A DNA stretch of 6,949 bases from Treponema sp. GTDB lineage: Bacteria > Spirochaetota > Spirochaetia > Treponematales > Breznakiellaceae. The stretch is taken from positions 1 to 6,949 of the forward strand of contig WQZT01000088.1 of assembly GCA_009780595.1 (NCBI GenBank). The letters run 5' to 3'. The notes under the pieces were generated by a model that was given only the letters and a program-made list of their open reading frames with translations, was not told the origin of the DNA and searched no databases. Positions 1 through 5,118 of the stretch are shown here, piece after piece. The first letter of the stretch is position 1, and each line of letters starts with the position of its first letter. Both the position numbers and the translations under genes were made by a program.

Positions 1-70
1 GCTGGGCGCTGGGCGCTGGGCGCTGGGCGCTGGGCGCTGGGCGCTGGGCGCTGGGCGCTGGGCGCTGGGC
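1..70. repeat. 7-bp tandem repeat (GCTGGGC), 10 perfect copies, cut by window edge
   Basis: Ten uninterrupted identical copies of GCTGGGC occupy the first 70 bases and start at the window edge, so ten is a minimum. On the plus strand this gives GGG runs separated by CGCT, which fits the G3-N4 pattern of a potential G-quadruplex; the minus strand is correspondingly C-rich. The unit contains no stop in any frame, and 21 bases (three units) read as a seven-residue repeat; on the minus strand the open frame described below reads it as APSAQRP. Perfect identity between copies suggests recent slippage and probable length variation between strains. The last unit also supplies the base of the neighbouring palindrome stem. 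Its function is not known from the sequence. Confidence 0.95.
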
Positions 71-186
71 GCGAATTGACAGCCTGCGGCTGTCAATTCG
101 CGCCCACGGCATACTATGAAGTTCTGCACGCAGAACTTCATAGTATGCCGCCCTGGATATAGTATAAATCTAATTCGCACGCACAT
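1..186 (-). CDS. Possible small ORF made of repeat DNA, runs off the left edge
   Basis: An ATG at 186-184 opens a frame with no stop for 62 codons to the window edge. It begins MCVRIRFILYPGRHT, then reads through both palindromes and enters the heptamer array, where it becomes APSAQRP repeats. In its favour: a GGGAG Shine-Dalgarno at 194-198 sits 7 nt upstream, and a promoter candidate lies about 75 nt further up. Against it: apart from the first 12 or so codons all of it is palindrome or tandem repeat, the heptamer lacks stops in every frame, and I recognise no domain. It may be a spurious frame within a repeat element. The 3' end is not in the window. Confidence 0.22.
   Translation of the reverse strand, partial: MCVRIRFILYPGRHTMKFCVQNFIVCRGRELTAAGCQFAPSAQRPAPSAQRPAPSAQRPAPS
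66..106. repeat. Perfect palindrome 1 (19-bp arms, 3-nt loop)
   Basis: Bases 66-84 pair without mismatch with 88-106, leaving only TGC at 85-87 as loop. The outer part of the left arm is the end of the last heptamer, and the right arm ends in GCGCCCA, an inverted heptamer unit. As RNA on either strand it would form a long, very stable hairpin; as DNA it could extrude a cruciform. No T-run follows on either strand, so it is not a standard intrinsic terminator. It may belong to a repeat family dispersed in the genome, which cannot be tested from one window. Confidence 0.93.
107..150. repeat. Perfect palindrome 2 (21-bp arms, 2-nt centre)
   Basis: Bases 107-127 are the exact reverse complement of 130-150, with only AC at 128-129 between the arms; the real loop would be at least the four bases 127-130. 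It begins on the base directly after palindrome 1 ends. The stem sequence differs from palindrome 1, but both carry CTGC next to the apex (84-87 and 124-127). No T-run follows on either side. It could act in transcript end protection, RNase III processing or as a mobile repeat; none of these is shown by the sequence. Confidence 0.93.
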
Positions 187-210
187 TGCGCTACTCCCTT
201 TTGTATGATT
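151..210. other. AT-rich spacer without a recognised feature apart from the possible ORF start
   Basis: Between palindrome 2 and the hairpin region I see no tRNA, no coding remnant of a transposase and no intrinsic terminator. ATTCGC recurs at 173-178 and 213-218 and also ends the right arm of palindrome 1 (96-101). This may be chance or a relic of repeated-element ends. Confidence 0.4.
194..198 (-). promoter_or_regulatory. Shine-Dalgarno GGGAG for the possible edge ORF
   Basis: The minus strand reads AAAAGGGAG followed by seven bases and ATG (186-184), an ideal spacing. It is the main reason the edge ORF is listed at all. A purine-rich pentamer of this kind also arises by chance, so it is only suggestive. 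Confidence 0.35.
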
Positions 211-260
211 TTATTCGCAAGCGGGTTTAATACCCCGTCCTTCAGGGCGGGGTTGTTGAT
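211..260 (+). ncRNA. Possible IS200/IS605 TnpB right-end / omega-RNA 3' remnant
   Basis: Bases 233-252 (CCCCGTCCTTCAGGGCGGGG) fold into an 8-bp stem with a TTCA loop. The one non-Watson-Crick pair (T238-G247) is a G-U wobble if the plus strand is transcribed but an A-C mismatch on the minus strand, so the plus strand is the likely RNA sense. From memory of the family, the hairpin with its flanks (GCGGGTTTAATA before, TTGTTGATT after) resembles the 3' end of TnpB omega-RNA scaffolds at the right end of IS200/IS605 elements. No TnpB coding remnant is visible in the 232 bases to its left, so this would be a non-autonomous or decayed end. If real, the guide would be the plus-strand bases just after about 260. 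It could instead be an unrelated bidirectional hairpin beyond lolE; boundaries are approximate. Confidence 0.45.
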
Positions 261-267
261 TACGAAA

Positions 268-296
268 ATTATAACATACGTGTTTGTTGTATACAA
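268..296 (-). promoter_or_regulatory. Candidate sigma-70 promoter with extended -10, reading left
   Basis: On the minus strand TATAAT (273-268) is a perfect -10 box preceded by TGT (276-274), giving the extended -10 motif TGnTATAAT. A weak -35 candidate TTGTAT (296-291, three of six consensus bases) lies exactly 17 bp upstream. The predicted start is near 261. It lies about 20 bases beyond the lolE stop and points away from the operon, so it would drive whatever lies to the left, including the possible ORF at 186. The -35 overlaps a 10-bp palindrome, TTGTATACAA (287-296), which could be an operator or chance. Confidence 0.45.
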
Positions 297-316
297 GCGT
301 TTGTCGTACCTGTTCC

Positions 317-1576
317 CTAATACTTCCGCAGAATCTCGATGGGTTTCAACTTACCTGCGCGGCGGGCGGGAATCCACGAGGACAGTACCGACGCTACAAT
401 CGTACACAGGGCAATGAGAAAAACAACGCCGCCGTTTATAATGATGGGAATGGTTTCAAGGTAATAGCCCGACTCTAATATCATCACTGGTCCGGCGTGA
501 AAAAGCCCCGAAATAAAACTGAGCGTGGTTTCAAGAGCGCGCACGAGGGTGTTGATATTGAAGCCGACCGCAAGCCCCGCCGCAATGCCGAAAATGGAGC
601 CGGTAAGCCCGGTGAGAAACGCGCCCCACAGAAAAATCGCGCTGGTAAATGACGGCGCAGCTCCCGCTGCTTTCAGCACGGCAATGTCCCGCTGCCGCTC
701 GATAACGAGCATCGACGTGGCGGAGGAAACATTCACCGCCGCAACAAGCACAATCAGCGCCATAATAAAAAGCAAGAGCTGCCGGGTTGCCTGGAAAGAA
801 CTGTACTGAGCGCGGAGAAGGTTTCGCCAGGAATACACGCTGAAGCCCGATCCCAAAATTGTGCGGAGCGTTCGCACCATTGGTTCAGAGCCGGAAAAAG
901 GCTCGTCGATTTTTACGATGAGGTGGGCGGCGGCATTTTCCGGCAGTATTTGAATTCCCGCCTCCAGCGTCATAATGCACCACATCGAGTCCAGTTCCTG
1001 ATAGCCGGAACTGACGATGCCCTTGACGGTAAACGGCGTTACGCGGGGGACAAACATCCCGCCGGGAGCCGAGCGAACGGTCATAATCATAACCGTGCTG
1101 CCTGCGCTTGCACCAATCGACCGCGCCAGCTCCGCGCCCAAAAGCACCTCGCGCGGGGTGTCGAGCTGCCCTTCGCCTTCCAGCGTGATAAGGTAGCGGG
1201 AGGAGCCTTCGTCATCCAGGAACGATTTTTCCACGGCGCGGATGGCTGTTCCCCGCGACCCGGTGCTGCCTAAGAGTACGCCAAGTCCTTGCCGTTCAGA
1301 CCAAATGCCGCGTATGGGCAAATGTTCGATGTGGGGAATTGCCGCTTCGGGATTCAGGCGGTCCTGGATGTTGGCAATTTGCACGTGTCCGGTTCCCAGT
1401 TCAAGGTAGCGGTCGATAATTCCCCGGATCATTCCATCGGCGACGATAAGCGTAACGACAATGGGGACTAAGCTCAACGCGATCCCGGCGGCAGCTCCGC
1501 GCAGGTAACGCCCGCCTTCCCGCCCGCGCCCCAAGAGATAGCGCAGCGCGATGAAAAAAGCCGAGCCGAGTTTCAT
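317..1576 (-). CDS. lolE: LolE-type lipoprotein-releasing ABC transporter permease
   Basis: A 419-residue inner-membrane permease of the LolC/LolE (FtsX-like) family, which with its partner permease and LolD extracts mature lipoproteins from the inner membrane for delivery to the periplasmic carrier. The topology is typical: TM1 at about 26-50, a large periplasmic domain at about 51-265, then TM2 (266-292), TM3 (312-338) and TM4 (381-403). Family marks include SW at 249-250, ERQRDIAVLKAAGA after TM2, LETIP before TM4 and a SSWIPARRA end resembling LolE of E. coli (ASWYPARRA). The ATG overlaps the lolD stop as ATGA. I see no clear Shine-Dalgarno, because the upstream bases are the lolD repeat tail, so translation probably depends on coupling. 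LolE rather than LolC is assigned by position and C-terminus; exact orthology is uncertain. The stop is TAG and no clear terminator follows. Confidence 0.9.
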   Translation of the reverse strand: MKLGSAFFIALRYLLGRGREGGRYLRGAAAGIALSLVPIVVTLIVADGMIRGIIDRYLELGTGHVQIANIQDRLNPEAAIPHIEHLPIRGIWSERQGLGVLLGSTGSRGTAIRAVEKSFLDDEGSSRYLITLEGEGQLDTPREVLLGAELARSIGASAGSTVMIMTVRSAPGGMFVPRVTPFTVKGIVSSGYQELDSMWCIMTLEAGIQILPENAAAHLIVKIDEPFSGSEPMVRTLRTILGSGFSVYSWRNLLRAQYSSFQATRQLLLFIMALIVLVAAVNVSSATSMLVIERQRDIAVLKAAGAAPSFTSAIFLWGAFLTGLTGSIFGIAAGLAVGFNINTLVRALETTLSFISGLFHAGPVMILESGYYLETIPIIINGGVVFLIALCTIVASVLSSWIPARRAGKLKPIEILRKY

Positions 1577-2334
1577 AAGCTCATACCTGAGCCGCTCACT
1601 CCTAAGCCGCTCGTACCCGAGCCACTGCTTTCCGGAGAGATGGCTTTCAAAAGCCCTTCTTCAAGTGTGTAGCGGATTTTCGCGCGGCAGGCGACGTTCT
1701 CGTCGTGGGTAACAACAATGAGCGATTTGCCCCATTTTTCCGCTCCGGCAAAAAGAAGGTCGGCAACCATCGCGCTGTTTCTGGTGTCAAGGTTTCCCGT
1801 CGGCTCATCGGCAAGGATGATGTCGGGATCGTTGACCATTGCGCGGGCTGCCGCAACCCGCTGGCGCTCGCCGCCTGAAAGCTGGGAAGGGTAGTGCCCC
1901 GCCCGATCGTGCAGCTTCATATCGGCAAGGAGAACCGCCGCCTTTTCCAGCGCGGCTTTCTTTCGCATTCCGGTCATATAAGCCGGCAGCATCACGTTTT
2001 CAAGGGCAGTAAAATCTTTCAGAAGGTAGTGGAACTGAAAGATAAACCCGATGCGGCGCTGGCGGTATGCCGAAAGATCAGTTTCCGAAAGGAGTGAAAT
2101 ATCAGAACCTGCAACTTCAACGCTGCCTGAGTCGCAACGGTCAAGTCCGCCGATAATGTTCAGCAGCGTACTTTTCCCGCTCCCGCTCATACCTGTTACC
2201 GCAACGGCGCTGCCGGTTTCCACCTCGAAGTTTATCCCCTGAAGGATGCACAGAGTTTCCGCGCCCGAAATATAATTTTTAACAAGGTTACGCACCCTGA
2301 CAATCGTGTTTTTATCGATAGTATTTTCATTCAT
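1573..2334 (-). CDS. lolD: LolD, ATP-binding subunit of the lipoprotein-releasing transporter
   Basis: A 253-residue cytoplasmic ABC ATPase that powers lipoprotein extraction by the two flanking permeases. All nucleotide-binding motifs are intact: Walker A GMSGSGKST (48-56), Q-loop Q100, signature LSGGE (152-156), Walker B IILADEP (172-178), D-loop NLD (181-183) and H-loop TH (209-210). The stretch FQFHYLLKDFTALENV (99-114) is nearly the family-typical LolD sequence around the Q-loop and separates it from MacB-like relatives. The start chosen is the ATG at 2334, giving MNENTIDKN, with GGAGG at 2344-2348 nine bases upstream. It overlaps the lolC stop by 8 nt; the longer frame from 2382 would lie deep inside lolC. 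The odd part is the end: after about residue 236 comes a Ser/Gly tail (SGSGT, SGLGV, SGSGM, SL) beyond the ATPase fold. Confidence 0.95.
   Translation of the reverse strand: MNENTIDKNTIVRVRNLVKNYISGAETLCILQGINFEVETGSAVAVTGMSGSGKSTLLNIIGGLDRCDSGSVEVAGSDISLLSETDLSAYRQRRIGFIFQFHYLLKDFTALENVMLPAYMTGMRKKAALEKAAVLLADMKLHDRAGHYPSQLSGGERQRVAAARAMVNDPDIILADEPTGNLDTRNSAMVADLLFAGAEKWGKSLIVVTHDENVACRAKIRYTLEEGLLKAISPESSGSGTSGLGVSGSGMSL
1582..1626 (-). repeat. Three degenerate 15-bp repeats coding the Ser/Gly tail of LolD
   Basis: Reading the minus strand, 1626-1612, 1611-1597 and 1596-1582 are three 15-base units that keep AG(C/T)GGCT(C/T)(A/G)GG and differ elsewhere. They encode SGSGT, SGLGV and SGSGM; a partial fourth unit (AGC) follows. 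The array ends six bases before the lolE start and occupies the place where its ribosome binding site would be. Substitutions fall at third positions (AGT/AGC, TCG/TCA, GGT/GGA) and in the last codon, which suggests an older duplication kept in frame. Confidence 0.8.
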
Positions 2335-3685
2335 ACCGCAGAACCTCCGCCGGTTTTGTGTTTGACACCTTTCCCGACGCAAACCATGCAGCCAGGACGG
2401 CGGATAAAAAACCGAATAAAAATATCAGCGCCGCTTCGATTGGGATAACCCGTGCGGGGATTTCCTGAATATAGAAAATCTGCGGGGAAAAAACGGCGAA
2501 CTCTTCCGCATTTGAGTACATTCCCAGAAATGCCAGAATTGAATTGACGGTATTGATAACCAGGTTCACCAATGATTCAAGCAGCGAAAAAAACGGCTGT
2601 ATATTGAGCGCGATGAGGAGACCGAGCGTCATTCCAACAAGCCCGCCGGAAAGCCCGATGATAAAACCGTCCCACAGGAACACCAAGCGCACCGCCGTGT
2701 CTGACGCGCCGAGCGCCCGCAATAGCCCGATTTCTTCGCGCCGTTCCAGCACTGCCCGCCGTTGCGCCTGAAAAATGTTGAGCCCGACCACGATAAAAAT
2801 CAACGCCAAAAGGATAAACATCATAAGCTTTTTGGTTCTCAACGCACTGAAAAACGCCCGGTTATATTCCCGCCACGACAGGATAGAAATCCCGCCCTGT
2901 GCGTTGCCTTCTTCGGCAAAACTAAACCCGGCACGGGACAGCGCGTTTCGTATTTCCGCCATTGCCCGCTGATCGTGCCAGCGGTTGTTGAGCTTGATCA
3001 TCACCATGGCGGGGGCGGCATTTTCGTCGTCGGTGGTTCTGTCATTGGCGGCAAGTGTGGCAGCGGCTTGTATGTTGATAAAGCCCCAGTTCAAGTCGTA
3101 CTCGAAAAAGCCGGAGCGGAAAATGCCGGAAACGGTATACACGCCGCCTGTCTGGGATTCATCCCTCAGCGCTGACGAAATCGAAAGCAGATTGATTTCC
3201 ATTCCCGCGCGCACAGAAAGATACCGCGCCAGTTCCGCGCCAAGCACAATATTTCCAGGCTGGCTGAGATCGAAAGAACCATCTTCCATAACGAGTTTGG
3301 CGGCAAAACCCGGATCGCGCTCCAGCGCGTCAGGCGGAAGCCCACGGATAAGCGCCCCGCGCGGATTGGGGAAACGCCCGCGTAGCAGCACGTTCAGTTC
3401 GCGGAACGGCAGCGCGGAAAACACCGCCGGAATCTGTGCCGCCGCCTCGCTTGCTTGCATCTCGGTTCCAGCTTGAACGTGCGCCAGGCGCAGATGCCCG
3501 GAGGAAATCTCCAGTATGTTTTCGATAAAGCCCAACTGAAAGCCGTTCATCACCGAGATGATGACGGTCAGGGCAAGAACTCCGGTTGCAATTCCCAGCA
3601 CCGACAGCACCGGAGACGGCGAGTTTCTGCGGCCGAAAGAAATATACCGGGCTGCAACAAAGCTTATCCACCGCACATTTTTCAT
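2327..3685 (-). CDS. lolC: LolC-type lipoprotein-releasing ABC transporter permease
   Basis: A 452-residue inner-membrane permease, partner of the LolE-type permease at the end of the operon. TM1 lies at about 25-48 and contains GIATGVLALTVIISVMNGFQ, close to the LolC hallmark (GVMALVTVLSVMNGF). A periplasmic domain of some 235 residues follows, then TM2 (286-305), TM3 (334-360) and TM4 (414-436). The SWRE motif (270-273), the ERREEIGLLRALGA segment after TM2, IQEIP before TM4 and the C-terminus PAEVLRYE (E. coli LolC ends PAEALRYE) all fit the family. It starts at ATG 3685, overlapping the preceding stop as ATGA, with AGAGG at 3692-3696 six bases upstream. The permease-ATPase-permease order matches lolCDE of E. 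coli. Compared with the second permease it carries extra residues between TM3 and TM4. LolC versus LolE naming is likely but not proven. Confidence 0.9.
   Translation of the reverse strand: MKNVRWISFVAARYISFGRRNSPSPVLSVLGIATGVLALTVIISVMNGFQLGFIENILEISSGHLRLAHVQAGTEMQASEAAAQIPAVFSALPFRELNVLLRGRFPNPRGALIRGLPPDALERDPGFAAKLVMEDGSFDLSQPGNIVLGAELARYLSVRAGMEINLLSISSALRDESQTGGVYTVSGIFRSGFFEYDLNWGFINIQAAATLAANDRTTDDENAAPAMVMIKLNNRWHDQRAMAEIRNALSRAGFSFAEEGNAQGGISILSWREYNRAFFSALRTKKLMMFILLALIFIVVGLNIFQAQRRAVLERREEIGLLRALGASDTAVRLVFLWDGFIIGLSGGLVGMTLGLLIALNIQPFFSLLESLVNLVINTVNSILAFLGMYSNAEEFAVFSPQIFYIQEIPARVIPIEAALIFLFGFLSAVLAAWFASGKVSNTKPAEVLRYE
2344..2348 (-). promoter_or_regulatory. Shine-Dalgarno GGAGG that fixes the lolD start
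   Basis: GGAGG on the minus strand lies nine bases before the ATG at 2334-2332, inside the end of lolC. It supports this ATG over the ATG at 2330 (a different frame) and over the start at 2382. Confidence 0.7.
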
Positions 3686-5118
3686 CGCCAGCCTCTACTT
3701 TGGGCAATCCGCTCTTCGGAGATTTTAAGACCGTCCTCCCAGACAGCGCGGAGGACAGCGCGCCCGTCCCTGAAAATCTCTTCTATTTCTAGGCCATCTT
3801 GCATCGTAATAATGCGCTCTAGTTCGCCTCGTCTGAAGTTGCGTTCGGTAACGCGGTCGCCTTCGTCGTTGTATTCGTATTCGACAAGGCGCTCCTCCTC
3901 CCCGGCGCGCCAGAGAACGGACAGTATCCTGTCGTCTGCCCACGTGTTGGAAAGTTCTCCGCTGATCCGATCCTCGGCGTCCCTCCACACTTCGGTTAAA
4001 ACTCGCCCCCGGTTGTCCAGGGTAAAAACCACGCGCGAGCCTTCTTCGATGAAGATGGCGCTCTGGATAAATTGGGGCGTGAAGAAAACGGAGGGACCGC
4101 CTTCCGTGTCGGCGAAAAACTGCGGGCCTCCGCGGGGAAATGCAATTCTATCAGGAGCATCGTCAGGCTGCCCGTGGTACAGGCGGTCTATTGCGCGTAA
4201 TGCACCGCTGCGGCTATAGCGGTAATAGTCGGTGAAAAGCGGGGTAAATCCGTCTATCGAGACATTTACTGGCTCGGCGGGGATTTCCTCAGCGGTGTCC
4301 GTCTCCACGATTGCAGCGTCTGGCTCGTGTAACGTATTCAAACTATCTTCCGCCACAACCTCCGCGCCTGCTACGATGTCGTCTGTGGCGGCAGGTTCCT
4401 CCGAAGCTTCTGCAACAGGCTGCGGCTCCGGCGCAGGTGCGGCTTTGAACCACGTTTCCATCCTGAGGAGAATGCTGTCGCCAAAAAAGAAGCGGTATTC
4501 CCACTGTGAAAAATCTTCGTTAAAAACCCGCTCCAGTTCGGTGGAGCCATCGTTGTTTCTAAACTCGATAAAGCCCGCAAACGGCTCGCTTTCGCGCTCT
4601 TCGCCATCTTCAGCACCACCGCTGTCCTGGAGTTCCTCGCCGTTTGCAAAAAAACGAAAACTCCCCGATGCAATGAGCATCGCGACATTCCGCTCATCGC
4701 GGAAAATCCACTGGTGGCGGTGTACAACGCCGTCTTTGAAAAGCGTGCGAAGTTCAACGCGGTAATCCTCGTTAAAATATGGTGCGACGATTTCCGGCAT
4801 TTCGCCGGGGCGGACAATTTCCACTGAAAGGGAATATTGATGGCGCAGCGCAACGAGGCGGGAGGTGAAAAACTCAAGCGCCATTCCGGCGGAGTTGGAG
4901 CGATACCAGCGGGGTGGGGGAAGCGGCTCTTCTTCGACCAATTCCTCTTCCTCGCCTTCGTCAGCCTCAGCAACATCCGCCTCCACCGCCGAAGTTCCGC
5001 CTGATTCCGCCGTTGTCTGCGTTTGTTCAGGTTCGCCGTCCCCGTCGCGGGCAAAGATAAATACCGCCGGTATGAGAATGGCGGCGATCAGCAGAAAAAC
5101 CAGCGTGAACTTAGTCAA
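3682..5118 (-). CDS. Unrecognised exported or anchored acidic protein between ftsY and lolC
   Basis: I do not recognise this protein. I take the TTG at 5118 as start (478 residues) because it places a hydrophobic segment at the very N-terminus: MTKF, then about 18 apolar residues to position 23, then ARDGDGEPEQ. This looks like a signal peptide or signal anchor sending the rest to the periplasm. Two Glu/Ala/Pro-rich linkers (about 27-69 and 224-283) separate a first folded region (70-223, aromatic and charged, ending in EYRFFFGDSILLRMETWFK) from a second (285-478). From about 362 onward short strand-turn units recur (DNRGRVLTEVW, NDEGDRVTERNF, RRGELERIITMQDG, FRDGRAVLRAVWEDG), like YD/MORN-type beta-hairpin repeats. 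TTG overlaps the ftsY stop by 8 nt and ATGA links it to lolC. A role in envelope or lipoprotein handling is inferred from context only. Confidence 0.85.
   Translation of the reverse strand: MTKFTLVFLLIAAILIPAVFIFARDGDGEPEQTQTTAESGGTSAVEADVAEADEGEEEELVEEEPLPPPRWYRSNSAGMALEFFTSRLVALRHQYSLSVEIVRPGEMPEIVAPYFNEDYRVELRTLFKDGVVHRHQWIFRDERNVAMLIASGSFRFFANGEELQDSGGAEDGEERESEPFAGFIEFRNNDGSTELERVFNEDFSQWEYRFFFGDSILLRMETWFKAAPAPEPQPVAEASEEPAATDDIVAGAEVVAEDSLNTLHEPDAAIVETDTAEEIPAEPVNVSIDGFTPLFTDYYRYSRSGALRAIDRLYHGQPDDAPDRIAFPRGGPQFFADTEGGPSVFFTPQFIQSAIFIEEGSRVVFTLDNRGRVLTEVWRDAEDRISGELSNTWADDRILSVLWRAGEEERLVEYEYNDEGDRVTERNFRRGELERIITMQDGLEIEEIFRDGRAVLRAVWEDGLKISEERIAQSRGWR
3692..3696 (-). promoter_or_regulatory. 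Shine-Dalgarno AGAGG for lolC
   Basis: AGAGG lies six bases before the ATG at 3685, inside the last codons of the preceding gene. Together with the ATGA overlap it allows both coupled and independent initiation. Confidence 0.55.

Noticed and set aside
1..70. CRISPR array
   Set aside because: The 7-bp units are contiguous with no unique spacers.
66..150. Integron attC sites (treponemes can carry integrons)
   Set aside because: The stems are perfectly paired, without the unpaired bases that direct attC recombination, and I see no RYYYAAC/GTTRRRY core.
66..150. Intrinsic terminator for the lol operon
   Set aside because: The hairpins are stable, but no T-run follows on either strand and they lie over 160 nt beyond the lolE stop; they could still affect RNA 3' ends.
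232..253. Intrinsic terminator of the lol operon
   Set aside because: On the operon strand the stem has an A-C mismatch and is followed by ATTAAACCC, not a U-run.
205..417. Small plus-strand frame through the hairpin region and the end of lolE
   Set aside because: No ribosome site of note, no domain, and half of it is antisense to lolE.
2335..2382. Longer LolD beginning at 2382
   Set aside because: The added 16 residues are Arg-rich and overlap lolC; the ATG at 2334 has a proper Shine-Dalgarno and gives the family length.
3455..4219. 254-residue plus-strand frame across lolC and the unknown gene
   Set aside because: Ser/Arg-rich shadow with no domain; the minus-strand genes here have strong family matches or export features.
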